Source: an uncultured Sulfuricurvum sp. (GTDB lineage Bacteria > Campylobacterota > Campylobacteria > Campylobacterales > Sulfurimonadaceae). From it: a stretch of 64,000 nt of DNA. The DNA is taken from the NCBI RefSeq assembly GCF_937936435.1, contig NZ_CALDDG010000030.1, positions 14,006-78,005 of the forward strand, given 5' to 3'. Below the pieces are notes generated by a model. That model searched no databases. It saw only the letters and a list, made by a program, of their open reading frames with translations, and was not told where the DNA came from. Shown piece by piece: positions 25,428 through 33,900 of this stretch (positions within the stretch are counted from its first letter, which is position 1; each line of letters starts with the position of its first letter). The position numbers and the translations under genes were made by a program.

Positions 25428-26075
25428 CTATTGCAGTGCGATCTTCCGCAATGCCAGAGAACACATCGCCAAACCGAAGGCTCCGGTTACTCCCACAAAA
25501 CTCCCTTTTTCTTTGATACGGGGGAGTTCGGAAGAGCAGATACAGCTGAAATCGCCCCGGAATTTACGCTTTCGCAATTCATTGCGGATTTTGGAAGCGA
25601 ACGGGTCCCCTTCGGTCTTCCAGATAGAGCGCACTTCAATCTTAGTGGGATCGAGCCGTTTCGCCGAACCGACCGATGAAATCAGTTTCGGATAGCATTT
25701 TTGGATAAGGGCAAGTTTGGCGCGCATGTCGTCGATAGCGTCAAGCACCAAATCATACGGTTCGAAATCAAACGCCTCGACCCATTCAGGGGTAATCTTC
25801 TCTGCGATTGCGGTCACTTCGGGATAATGTTTTTGCAACGCTTCGACTTTCAATTCCCCTTCGTGCTCTTCCGAATGCATTTGACGGTTTTGGTTGGTCA
25901 GATCGTATCGGTCAAAATCGATGATGGTAATATCACGCACCCCCGAACGATAGAGGCAATCGAGACAGAAACTTCCGACTCCGCCGACACCGAGAAGGAG
26001 AATTTTGGCATTTTGGAGTCTGCCGAACGCCTCTTCCCCGAAAACCAACCGCGTACGGGTATTTCTCACAGCCAC
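25428..26075 (-). CDS. tcdA: tRNA threonylcarbamoyladenosine dehydratase-like protein (ThiF/MoeB family)
   Basis: TcdA uses ATP to cyclise t6A to ct6A at position 37 of ANN-decoding tRNAs. The 215-residue protein has an E1-like nucleotide-binding fold with VGGVGSFCLDCL and DFDRYDLTNQNRQ (Asp, Asn and Arg contacting ATP), LKVEALQKHYPE and AIDDMRAKLALIQ. It is somewhat shorter than Escherichia coli TcdA, lacking the extra C-terminal part. C-terminal Cys residues (FSCICSS) may bind metal or form a thioester. It overlaps surE by 10 bases. Confidence 0.88.
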   Translation of the reverse strand: MAVRNTRTRLVFGEEAFGRLQNAKILLLGVGGVGSFCLDCLYRSGVRDITIIDFDRYDLTNQNRQMHSEEHEGELKVEALQKHYPEVTAIAEKITPEWVEAFDFEPYDLVLDAIDDMRAKLALIQKCYPKLISSVGSAKRLDPTKIEVRSIWKTEGDPFASKIRNELRKRKFRGDFSCICSSELPRIKEKGSFVGVTGAFGLAMCSLALRKIALQ

Positions 26076-26833
26076 TCCCGCAATTTTTCCATCGATTCAT
26101 ACGCACTCAAATCCAGCTTGATCGGCGTGATCGAGACAAATCCCTGTTCGATCGCCTCGAAATCACAGAGCCCGAGTCCGTGTTCGCGCGCTTTATACTC
26201 CAAAGGATGGAGTCCCAGCCAGTAATATTCCAATCCTCTCGGATTTCGGTGTAAATGGGCATCGTTCGCATAATAACGGTATCCCGCATACGTTACGGCA
26301 AAATTCAGTTCATCCGCGTCATACGGAATATTGACGTTTAAAAATTCCCGCTCATTCAGCGGAAACTCACCGTCAAAAATTTTCTCTACCAGATGACGGA
26401 TCGCTTTTTTCGCCAATGCGAAATCCCCCATCGGCTGAGTGAAATCCATCACTTGCGAGATCGCGATCGAGGGAACCCCCTGTAAAACCCCCTCCATTGC
26501 CGCAGCGGCCGTTCCGGAATAGGTAATGTCCTCTCCCATATTGGAACCTTTGTTAATCCCGCTGATGACGAGATCGGGTTTGCGCTCTTCAAAAAGCGAG
26601 TGTAATGCCAGATAGACACAATCGCTCGGTGTTCCGTCGTCGAGTTTGTAAAAATCATCCTCGACACTGATAAAACTTAGCGGTCGTGTCAACGTCAGCG
26701 AGTGTCCGCATGCCGACTTTTCGGTTGAGGGGGCGACGACGGTAATGCGTCCAAGCCCTTCCAAGGCACTGATCAGGGCGCGAAGTCCCGGAGATTCATA
26801 TCCATCGTCATTACTGATGAGGATCTCTTTCAT
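26066..26833 (-). CDS. surE: 5'/3'-nucleotidase SurE
   Basis: SurE is a divalent-metal nucleoside monophosphatase linked to stationary-phase survival. The 255-residue protein begins MKEILISNDDGYESPG with the metal-binding Asp pair, continues PSTEKSACGHSLTL (phosphate-site Ser) and has the family signature SGINKGSNMGEDITYSGT with the metal Asn. It overlaps the histidine-kinase gene upstream in an ATGA junction and tcdA downstream, so it belongs to the response regulator-kinase-surE-tcdA transcript. Confidence 0.97.
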   Translation of the reverse strand: MKEILISNDDGYESPGLRALISALEGLGRITVVAPSTEKSACGHSLTLTRPLSFISVEDDFYKLDDGTPSDCVYLALHSLFEERKPDLVISGINKGSNMGEDITYSGTAAAAMEGVLQGVPSIAISQVMDFTQPMGDFALAKKAIRHLVEKIFDGEFPLNEREFLNVNIPYDADELNFAVTYAGYRYYANDAHLHRNPRGLEYYWLGLHPLEYKAREHGLGLCDFEAIEQGFVSITPIKLDLSAYESMEKLREWL

Positions 26834-28143
26834 TTATGGTTCCTTTTCGTCGGTTTGAGAGGGACACAGATAAAACAGTTCCGTTCTCCCCGTCTTTCGT
26901 AAGCGAGAACATAACCGTGTTCTTTCAAGATTGCATCCACGATGTAAAGCCCTAATCCGAAACTGTCTTTGGTAGGCTGATCTTTCGTAAACGGTTCGAT
27001 GTAATACGAAAGGGGCTTTTTCAATGCCGGTCCCGTATTGCTGAAAACGATCTCCGCTCCTTCGAGCGATATCTCCATCTGCTTATCCGGAGAGTATTTA
27101 ATCGCATTATCGATTAAATTCTTCACCGCTGTAACAAAAAGACGGTAATCGACTTTAAGCTTCTCCGCCGTATCGATGTTGCATACGACCGATTCGTATT
27201 CAACCATGGCTGAATCGATCGCACCGTCGATGATATCGACTAGACGGTATTCCTTCTTCTCCAAATGCTGATTCCCGGATGTGATCTCCTCGATAAGGGC
27301 AAACTCTCCGATCAACGATTCCAAACGCTCAAATATCCCTAAAAAACGCCCCTGCTGTTTCTCGTCAGCAAGCATTGTACTGGCTATCCGTCCTTTGGCA
27401 ATCGGTGTTTTGAGCTCATGCATGATGTTACGCAGAAAAAGGGTCCGCGATTCGATCAAAGAGCGGATTTTATGCTGTGTACTCTCCAACTCGTTCGCGA
27501 TCAATGCAATCTCGTCACTCCCTTCCATTCTAAAACTGACACTCATCTCCCCTTCTCCGAAACGGGCGATTTGTCGACGAAGGCTTCGCAACGGGCTCAA
27601 ACGGTAAATAATCAATGCAAATGAGACGATCAGAATCGTCATGATCGTCCCATATGCCGACAAGAGATTCACTCCGCTGTACGCTTCGATACTGTGATCC
27701 TCAAGCAATACCGTATGACGGGAAGACTCGACCCAAAAAAAGATTTTTCCCCGATATTCGATCATCGACGTGATAATCGGATGGACGCTTTGCGTGTCAT
27801 AAGAGATATTCATAGATGCTGAATAATTGCTGACGACAGGGTCATCCGTCGTTCCGTCGGTTTTTAGAATTTTCCCGAAACGTATGATCTTTTCATACCG
27901 CTCTTTCGAGCTGATTTCATCCAGATCATACAATGCCAGATTTGCTTCGAACATCGGCTGAGAGAGCTGTTTAAGAAGATACGTATGATAGATTTGGCTG
28001 ATAAGGGCATGTTTGGAGAAGATGTTGTCGATATGTTTTGCGCGGTTGGTCTGATACAGCTGATAGAAGGTGTAGCTGACACTCGATACCGTCACCAGCA
28101 ACGCAAATACGACGGTCGCGAGAACGGCATTATTTTTTATCAT
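26830..28143 (-). CDS. Sensor histidine kinase, ArsS-like
   Basis: A 437-residue inner-membrane kinase. Membrane segments at residues 9-29 and about 160-182 flank a periplasmic sensor of about 130 residues, followed by a HAMP-like region (LSPLRSLRRQIARF). The phospho-acceptor His is in RNIMHELKTPIAKGRI and the ATPase has LIDNAIKYSP (N box), FSNTGPALK and FGLGLYIVDAI (G2). The H-box resembles acid-sensing ArsS of Helicobacter and its Campylobacterota relatives, hence the label. The periplasmic part holds only one His-Pro, so acid sensing should not be assumed. Its regulator is encoded 5 bases upstream. Confidence 0.88.
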   Translation of the reverse strand: MIKNNAVLATVVFALLVTVSSVSYTFYQLYQTNRAKHIDNIFSKHALISQIYHTYLLKQLSQPMFEANLALYDLDEISSKERYEKIIRFGKILKTDGTTDDPVVSNYSASMNISYDTQSVHPIITSMIEYRGKIFFWVESSRHTVLLEDHSIEAYSGVNLLSAYGTIMTILIVSFALIIYRLSPLRSLRRQIARFGEGEMSVSFRMEGSDEIALIANELESTQHKIRSLIESRTLFLRNIMHELKTPIAKGRIASTMLADEKQQGRFLGIFERLESLIGEFALIEEITSGNQHLEKKEYRLVDIIDGAIDSAMVEYESVVCNIDTAEKLKVDYRLFVTAVKNLIDNAIKYSPDKQMEISLEGAEIVFSNTGPALKKPLSYYIEPFTKDQPTKDSFGLGLYIVDAILKEHGYVLAYERRGERNCFICVPLKPTKRNHK

Positions 28144-28148
28144 CGGGA

Positions 28149-28811
28149 CTATTTTAAGAGTTTGTAGCCGATCCCGCGGATCGATTCAATCAGAGTTTTA
28201 TCCCCCAGTTTATTGCGGATACGTCCCATCATCACGTCAATACTTTTGTTGGACGAATCCTCGTTGATCGCACTGACGTTATGGATCAAATCTTCACGGG
28301 AGACGACCATACCCTGCTTTTTGATCATGTGGGCCAAAATTCCGTATTCCGCGTTCGTAAGCTCCAGCGGACGGTTTTTATAACTGATCAGCATGGCTGA
28401 CTCATTCAGTTTGAAATCGCATGCATTCTCGGAAGCAAGCGCCGATGCGGCATCGTAACGGCGCAATACCGAATGGATGCGGGCTTCGAGTTCCCTCGGA
28501 TCGTACGGTTTGGGAAGATAATCGTCCGCCCCCAACTCCAGAGCATTGATTTTATCCGTCACATCCGAACGTGCCGAAGAGATGATAATCGGAATGTTTT
28601 GCCGGGCACGGATCGCCTCGCATACCTCCAACCCGTCCATCCCAGGCAAGGTTAAATCTAAAATGACCGCATCGAATTTTTCGAGTTTAAGAATACTCAA
28701 TGCCTTAAACGGATCGTCTTCCGTCGTCACCTCAAAGTCGTACTGTTCTAAAAATTCGGTCAGTATCTCGGCCAGTTCGAGATCATCTTCAATCATTAAT
28801 ATTTTACTCAT
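28149..28811 (-). CDS. OmpR-family response regulator, ArsR-like
   Basis: A 220-residue regulator. The receiver has acidic residues in MIEDDLELA, the phospho-Asp in AVILDLTLPGMDG, the Thr/Ser switch in IISSARSD and the Lys in YLPKPYDP. The winged-helix domain ends with SIDVMMGRIRNKLGDKTLIESIRGIGYKLLK, which is the DNA-recognition and wing region. It is the partner of the kinase at 26830. It lies directly downstream of feoAB, 35 bases away on the same strand. Confidence 0.93.
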   Translation of the reverse strand: MSKILMIEDDLELAEILTEFLEQYDFEVTTEDDPFKALSILKLEKFDAVILDLTLPGMDGLEVCEAIRARQNIPIIISSARSDVTDKINALELGADDYLPKPYDPRELEARIHSVLRRYDAASALASENACDFKLNESAMLISYKNRPLELTNAEYGILAHMIKKQGMVVSREDLIHNVSAINEDSSNKSIDVMMGRIRNKLGDKTLIESIRGIGYKLLK

Positions 28812-28846
28812 ACCGCAATTGTAGCTTAGTAACAGTTAATCATTAC

Positions 28847-30958
28847 CTAACTGAGCCAAAGTGCCACATGATAAGCGATAAACGCCAATGAGTACGCGAC
28901 GATTGTCGTAAACAGAAACAAATAACCGAAATATTTGATCCCCCCCGCTTCGCGTGTAAAGACGACCGATGCGGCAAGACACGGTAAATAAGTCATGATA
29001 ACGACGATAAACGCGACGGCCGAAGCAAAAGGGATATGCGAATTTATCGCCCGGATCAAAGAGTTATCCTCTTCGGTTGCATCGCTTCCCAATGAATACA
29101 ATACACCGATGGTCGAGACGACGACCTCTTTTGCCGCCAATCCCGTCTGAAGCGCAACCGCCATTTTCCAGTCAAATCCCAGCGGTGTGAATACCGGTTC
29201 GATCGCATGACCGATACGCCCCAAGAAACTTTGGGATAGCTGCGCTTCGGCAAGAGCATTTTCATATTTTTTAGCTTCTTGTTCCGTTGCCGCCGTCTCG
29301 ATTTTCTGCGCATATTCTTGATCCAGTAGCGCACTTTTCGGATAAGTGCTCAAAAACCATACGAGCAGCGAAGCCGCCGCGATAAACGTTCCCGCTTTTT
29401 TCAGATACATCATCGTTTTGGTCAGTACGGTATGCCACACCAATTTTACCGAAGGGAGCCGATATTTCGGCATCTCCATAACGAACGGTTCATCGATTCC
29501 TTTAAAGGCCGTCATTTTAAGCGCTTTTGCCGCAATCAGACCGATGATCGCCCCGAGGATATAAATACCGAAAAGGACGTTTCCGGCCATTTCCGGTCCG
29601 AAAAATGCTCCGGTAAAGAGGACATAGACCGGTAAACGCGCCCCGCAGCTCATAAATCCGATGACAAACAGCGTCAACAGGCGATCACGGTCATTTTTTA
29701 GAATCCGTGCCGACATATAGGCCGGAATAGAACATCCGAAACCCGTCACGAGGGGGATAAACGACTGGCCGTGTAAACCGAACTTATGAAAAAATCCGTC
29801 CAACAAAAACGCAACGCGGGACATATATCCCGTCGCCTCGAGCAAAGCGATACCAACAAAGAGAATAACAATATTAGGGATAAACAAGACTACGGCACCG
29901 ACTCCTGCGATCACCCCGTCAACGATGAGTGAACGGACTTCATCATTGGCGATTGTGGCACCGACAGCTCCGCCGAGCCATCCGAAAAATGCATCAATCC
30001 AATCCATCGGAATACTTCCGATCTCGAATGTCAGCTGAAACAATCCCCACATGAAAAAGAGAAAAATCGGAATACCGAAAATCGGATGGATCAGAACCGA
30101 ATCGATCTTTTCCGTCGTCGTTTTCTGTTCTGACGCTTTCGATTTGATTCGGACGGCTTCGGCAATGATACCGCGGTTAAACGAAAGATACTCTTCCGCA
30201 AAAATCTCTTTGATATCATCGCTGTCATGGTGTAGCGAGATATGGCGATCCGCTTCGATCAACATCGGCTGTAATTCCGTCCATATCGGGTTGTCATGCA
30301 ACGTTCGATAGGTCTTTTTTTCCTGCTGCAACAAATTGATCGCAATATTTCGATTGGTAATGCTCGCCTTAAACCGATGTTTGTCGAGATAATCGGCAAT
30401 GAGAACGATCTCCTCTTCGACCGCTTCGCTAAAAATCAGTTTTTGTTCCTGAAACGGGCTCAAGTGAACGTCTATAACCGCTTTCATCAAAGGCTCAAGC
30501 CCTTTTTTCTCCGCAGCGGAAACCGATACGCACGGAATACCCAGCAATTGCGAAAGGTACGCGGTATTGATCTCTATCCCCTCTTTTTCCGCTTCGTCAC
30601 TCATATTCAGCGCAATCACCATTTTTTTGCTCATCGTCATCAATTCGGCAGTAAGCTGAAGATTTTTCTCCATATTGGTTGAATCAAGGACATTGATAAT
30701 CAAATCATACGATTCGTTGGTCAAAAATTCATGGGTGACCCGCTCTTCGATCGAATAATCGGTAAACGCATACGTTCCCGGCAAATCGACGACATTAAAA
30801 TCGAATCCGTCGTATTCAAACATCACTTCGGTTTTATCGACGGTGACTCCGGTGAAATTCCCGACATGCAAACGGGCATTGCTGATCGAATTGATCAACA
30901 TGCTTTTTCCGACGTTCGGCTGCCCGACAAGCGCGACTTTGATTTTTTTATCGGACAT
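28847..30958 (-). CDS. feoB: Ferrous iron transporter FeoB
   Basis: FeoB imports Fe2+ across the inner membrane. The 703-residue protein has an N-terminal G domain (GQPNVGKSMLINSI, NFTGVTVDKTEV, DLPGTYAFTDYSIEE, LNMSDEAEKEG), a helical spacer, and a polytopic membrane part with the two Gate regions (LLDGFFHKFGLHGQSFIPLVTGFGC and the later half). The GCSIPAYMSAR segment carries the conserved Cys of gate 1. The start overlaps feoA by 11 bases, so both subunits are made from one message. A Fur-like box lies upstream of feoA. Confidence 0.98.
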   Translation of the reverse strand: MSDKKIKVALVGQPNVGKSMLINSISNARLHVGNFTGVTVDKTEVMFEYDGFDFNVVDLPGTYAFTDYSIEERVTHEFLTNESYDLIINVLDSTNMEKNLQLTAELMTMSKKMVIALNMSDEAEKEGIEINTAYLSQLLGIPCVSVSAAEKKGLEPLMKAVIDVHLSPFQEQKLIFSEAVEEEIVLIADYLDKHRFKASITNRNIAINLLQQEKKTYRTLHDNPIWTELQPMLIEADRHISLHHDSDDIKEIFAEEYLSFNRGIIAEAVRIKSKASEQKTTTEKIDSVLIHPIFGIPIFLFFMWGLFQLTFEIGSIPMDWIDAFFGWLGGAVGATIANDEVRSLIVDGVIAGVGAVVLFIPNIVILFVGIALLEATGYMSRVAFLLDGFFHKFGLHGQSFIPLVTGFGCSIPAYMSARILKNDRDRLLTLFVIGFMSCGARLPVYVLFTGAFFGPEMAGNVLFGIYILGAIIGLIAAKALKMTAFKGIDEPFVMEMPKYRLPSVKLVWHTVLTKTMMYLKKAGTFIAAASLLVWFLSTYPKSALLDQEYAQKIETAATEQEAKKYENALAEAQLSQSFLGRIGHAIEPVFTPLGFDWKMAVALQTGLAAKEVVVSTIGVLYSLGSDATEEDNSLIRAINSHIPFASAVAFIVVIMTYLPCLAASVVFTREAGGIKYFGYLFLFTTIVAYSLAFIAYHVALWLS

Positions 30959-31193
30959 TACATACCTCGATCAGTGCCGCTTCCTCTTTACGTAAAGCCA
31001 AAGCGACATTTCCCACCTTGATCTCAAACGTACTTTTTGCCGGTGCGCATTCGAGCATTTTGACTTCAGCGCCTTTCATCAACCCAAAAGAGATCAATCG
31101 TTGTTTCAAAGGGCCTGTCGCGTTGATTTTTACAACGGTAGCGACCCCGCCTTTGGTACATGCGCTCAATAGCGTCATCGTATCGGTTTTCAT
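30948..31193 (-). CDS. feoA: Ferrous iron transport protein FeoA
   Basis: FeoA is a small SH3-like cytoplasmic protein that supports FeoB. The 81-residue protein starts at the ATG at 31193 (MKTDTMTLLSACTKGG), with AAGGCAG upstream; the frame extends six codons further. The family pattern LISFGLMKGAEVKMLE and the C-terminal VALRKEEAALIEV are present. It is the first gene of the feoAB transcript and follows an intergenic region with an iron-box-like element. Confidence 0.94.
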   Translation of the reverse strand: MKTDTMTLLSACTKGGVATVVKINATGPLKQRLISFGLMKGAEVKMLECAPAKSTFEIKVGNVALALRKEEAALIEVCNVR

Positions 31194-31292
31194 AAAACTG
31201 CCTTTATACATTCTTATATTGATAAATATGGGTCATTCATGCTGTTAATAGTAATACTTTAATCATAATAGCTATCAACTTATACACCCCTT

Positions 31293-31311
31293 AATAATGA
31301 TAACTCTTTTC
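31293..31311. promoter_or_regulatory. Fur-box-like element in the feoA/pssA intergenic region
   Basis: The 19 bases from 31293 match the classical Fur box (GATAATGATAATCATTATC) at 14 of 19 positions, including the unbroken core ATAATGATAA. It lies 100 bases upstream of the feoA ATG, in the shared region with the divergent pssA. Control of ferrous uptake by Fur is well established; binding here is inferred. The background is AT-rich, which lowers the weight of the match. Confidence 0.5.
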
Positions 31312-31340
31312 AAAAAGAATCTTTATTTTATGAACTGCGC

Positions 31341-31346
31341 TATAAT
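31341..31346 (+). promoter_or_regulatory. -10 box ahead of pssA
   Basis: A perfect TATAAT 33 bases before the pssA ATG, inside the sequence GCGCTATAATTATAG. No good -35 is placed 16-18 bases upstream; weak or absent -35 boxes are usual in Campylobacterota. Confidence 0.5.
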
Positions 31347-31378
31347 TATAGTTAAATTACCCAAAACTAGGATCGTTA

Positions 31379-31927
31379 ATGCACTTTTTATGGCGTTCTA
31401 CCAGTCACTTTAATCTGGCCAACTTGATTACGATGGCAAATATCACCTGCGGTCTCCTCGCAACCTATTTCATTACCCAAAACCATTTTACGTATGCCGT
31501 TGTCCTCGCATGGATGGGAGGAGCATTTGATATTTTCGACGGAAAAATCGCCCGCAAATATGCCCTTTCCAACGAATTCGGCATTCAGCTCGATTCATTT
31601 GCCGATTTTCTGAGTTTCGTCCTTGTCCCGACGTTTTTTATCTTTCAGGGCGTGTACTCCCATCTCACCGGATTGCCGCTTATCATCACTTCTATCGCCT
31701 CGATCTATTACGTCATCAGCGGACTGCGTCGCCTGATTCAGTTCAATATCAACTCCGATGCCGGAGAAGTGGCAAAACATTTTACGGGAGTTCCGACGCC
31801 GCTGGGTGCCATTTTATTGTGGATTGTATGGCTCGGGTCGGGATTTATCGGATGGGTCGGCGTTTTGGCTCTGATGATCATCATCGGAGCGTTGCTGAAT
31901 TCGAAGGTAAAGATTCCGCATTTATAA
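31379..31927 (+). CDS. pssA: CDP-diacylglycerol-serine O-phosphatidyltransferase
   Basis: PssA makes phosphatidylserine, precursor of phosphatidylethanolamine, from CDP-diacylglycerol and serine in the inner membrane. The 182-residue protein has the CDP-alcohol phosphotransferase signature DGX2ARX8GX3DX3D in FDGKIARKYALSNEFGIQLD followed by SFAD, and about five hydrophobic segments. The GLRRLIQFNI and FTGVPTPLGAI blocks are typical of the short bacterial PssA branch; a phosphatidylglycerophosphate synthase is less likely. It is the last backbone gene before the AT-rich island. Confidence 0.9.
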   Translation: MHFLWRSTSHFNLANLITMANITCGLLATYFITQNHFTYAVVLAWMGGAFDIFDGKIARKYALSNEFGIQLDSFADFLSFVLVPTFFIFQGVYSHLTGLPLIITSIASIYYVISGLRRLIQFNINSDAGEVAKHFTGVPTPLGAILLWIVWLGSGFIGWVGVLALMIIIGALLNSKVKIPHL

Positions 31928-31933
31928 TACTGA

Positions 31934-33016
31934 ATGGCAAACTTATTTCTTTTCCCACTAAAATCGATAGCCGATCTCTTCGGAATCGAGTCTATCCCCG
32001 CTCTACTTTATAAAAATATTGAAAAAGATGCTCTCGATAAATTACCGCTAAGCGAGCGAACATTCCGGAATCTCTTAAATGGGGAAAAACAGCCAACTCC
32101 TAAGACGCTCGATAAATTATCCTCGATGATACCATTTGTGGATTGGGATCATACTCACGAATTTTCAAACTATATGACGGGTTGGGAATTTTTTGTTTAT
32201 TCGCCAAGTTATGAAGATCTTCCATTTCCCTATTTTAAAAAGAAATTTGCAACTTTGGCAATTGAAGAAGCATCTATAATCAAAGAAGTACGTAATTACG
32301 CTTCAGAAGATGAACGGATGCAATTTGTATTTAATCATCCCTTTATACACTCTTTTTTAACACCTAATGATATATCCATTATCACGACTGGAAGCGATTT
32401 CAATACGAATAAAAAAATCGTTATCACCAAGTTACACCTTAATATACTTCTCTACTGCATTGCCTATATCGATGCCGAATACGGTATCAGCCGAAAAGAG
32501 GACAGAGGAGATCGATTCTCATTTATTAAAAAAATACTTCCGAAGTTCGATCAAGACAACTATATCAATCCTATTGAATCATTTTTTAAACTCCTAAAAG
32601 ATCACTATAAAACTACTTATACTGAAATGGCAAAATCGATAAATGTCGATACTAATAATCCAGATGAAAAAGAGCAATTAGCCTCTAAAAAAAGAAAGTT
32701 TAGAACTTGGCGGAGTAAAGAAAGCAAAAAACTAAAGCGAGCATCTTATGATGAGATCAAAAATATACTTCGCACTCTTGAACCGGAATTAGACGAGATT
32801 GGTCTTAATTATTCGGCCCTACTCTATTACTATGCACTCTTTTTACATAATCTTTTTCAAGACTCCTTGAAAAGTAAAATTGATGATATTGATCTTTTTA
32901 AGTCTGACCGCGAATTAGTCAAGTGGATAAAAACACTCTATGATAATTATTTTGAGGAAGCATATGTAGAAATTGAAGAGTTGATTACCAAAGATGCTCA
33001 AAGCATCTTTGGCTAA
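31934..33016 (+). CDS. Hypothetical protein with HTH-like N-terminal segment, island gene
   Basis: A 360-residue, Lys/Glu/Asn-rich cytoplasmic protein. Residues 37-66 (LPLSERTFRNLLNGEKQPTP followed by KTLDKLSSMI) have the look of an XRE-type helix-turn-helix. A middle part rich in aromatic residues follows, then a basic stretch (KKRKFRTWRSKESKKLKRAS) and a helical C-terminal third. The gene starts 6 bases after pssA with no clear ribosome binding site, and is clearly richer in AT than pssA. It converges on the 31-residue ORF at 33021, 4 bases away. A regulatory role for the neighbouring defence-like operon is possible but unproven. Confidence 0.7.
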   Translation: MANLFLFPLKSIADLFGIESIPALLYKNIEKDALDKLPLSERTFRNLLNGEKQPTPKTLDKLSSMIPFVDWDHTHEFSNYMTGWEFFVYSPSYEDLPFPYFKKKFATLAIEEASIIKEVRNYASEDERMQFVFNHPFIHSFLTPNDISIITTGSDFNTNKKIVITKLHLNILLYCIAYIDAEYGISRKEDRGDRFSFIKKILPKFDQDNYINPIESFFKLLKDHYKTTYTEMAKSINVDTNNPDEKEQLASKKRKFRTWRSKESKKLKRASYDEIKNILRTLEPELDEIGLNYSALLYYYALFLHNLFQDSLKSKIDDIDLFKSDRELVKWIKTLYDNYFEEAYVEIEELITKDAQSIFG

Positions 33017-33020
33017 TCGC

Positions 33021-33116
33021 TTATCTTTTTAGAGCGCAATTGCCTCTACCGCCACCTGATGGGTTACCTGTTGTACTAGGTCCATTTGGTGGTGTACATC
33101 CGCCTGATTTAGCCAT
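33021..33116 (-). CDS. 31-residue Gly/Pro/Ser/Thr-rich small protein
   Basis: A short frame that begins MAKSGGCTPPNGPSTTGNPS, continues with GGGRGN and ends in CALKR. The ATG at 33116 follows a strong AAAGGAG at a spacing of 8 bases, far better than most starts nearby. Composition is distinctive: 8 Gly, two Cys (positions 7 and 27), and basic ends; it must be disordered or a peptide modifier. It lies 91 bases downstream of the phosphatase gene on the same strand as the methyltransferase-kinase operon. I cannot name a family with certainty and do not claim a function. Confidence 0.72.
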   Translation of the reverse strand: MAKSGGCTPPNGPSTTGNPSGGGRGNCALKR

Positions 33117-33207
33117 GTGTTTTTCTCCTTTACAATGATATGAGGAAATTGTATCTGTAAAAGTAATATCAAAAAAGAGGAACTTTTTCGGAAATTTTCT
33201 TTCTTTA

Positions 33208-33900
33208 TTATTGTGCTATGCTGTTGCTTGCCACACTAACTATTACAAAATTCTCATTCATATTTGAATCAAAAACTACTGCACTGAGTTTATTCCCATA
33301 AACACATCCTGTATCGATTCCAATAGCATGTTTACTGATATTTGGTTCATCAAACCACTGATGACCGTAGACTATAAATCCTTGATTCCCATCATACACA
33401 TCTGCCCAAAAAATCGAATCTTCTGTTTCCTCGCCATGAGCTACAAAATGACCATTTTGATCTAAATAACGAAGCCTAAGCAGTTTTTGTTGTTCACGTT
33501 TAGATAGATTTTCTAAAAACATAGAGTTCTGCAATCCACCATGTATAATCGTAATGTGTTCGAAACGTAAAAAGAGCGGAAGAGATCGTAGAAACTCTAT
33601 ATCTTTAGGCATTAAGTTATCAATTATCTGCTGTTCATCACTATCTAAAATGATAGGATTTTTTTTAGGGGATTCTTGATGATTTAAATAACGGATGATT
33701 TTGTCTTCGTGATTACCGAGGACTGAGAGGATGCCATTTTTCTGGATATAGTGGAGTGTTTCAATCGAATGAGGGCCTTTAGTGATTATATCACCGACAC
33801 ATACTTCAATATCATTATTTTGAGGGTTGATTTGCTGACGAAGTTTTTGAAATTCGTCTAAACATCCATGAATATCGCCATAAATTATTAATTTATTCAT
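33208..33900 (-). CDS. ApaH/PPP-like metallophosphatase, island operon
   Basis: A 230-residue calcineurin-fold phosphatase with YGDIHGCLDEF (metal Asp and His), CVGDIITKGPHS (metal Asp), VLGNHEDKIIR (metal Asn and His), IIHGGLQ and VYGHQWF. The second motif has TKGP where protein phosphatases have DRGP; this spacing is nearer to diadenosine-tetraphosphate hydrolases (ApaH-like). It could hydrolyse dinucleotide alarmones or dephosphorylate a protein. Its start overlaps the receiver-HEPN gene by 8 bases, so it is translated as the fourth gene of the same operon and probably serves that system. Confidence 0.88.
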   Translation of the reverse strand: MNKLIIYGDIHGCLDEFQKLRQQINPQNNDIEVCVGDIITKGPHSIETLHYIQKNGILSVLGNHEDKIIRYLNHQESPKKNPIILDSDEQQIIDNLMPKDIEFLRSLPLFLRFEHITIIHGGLQNSMFLENLSKREQQKLLRLRYLDQNGHFVAHGEETEDSIFWADVYDGNQGFIVYGHQWFDEPNISKHAIGIDTGCVYGNKLSAVVFDSNMNENFVIVSVASNSIAQ

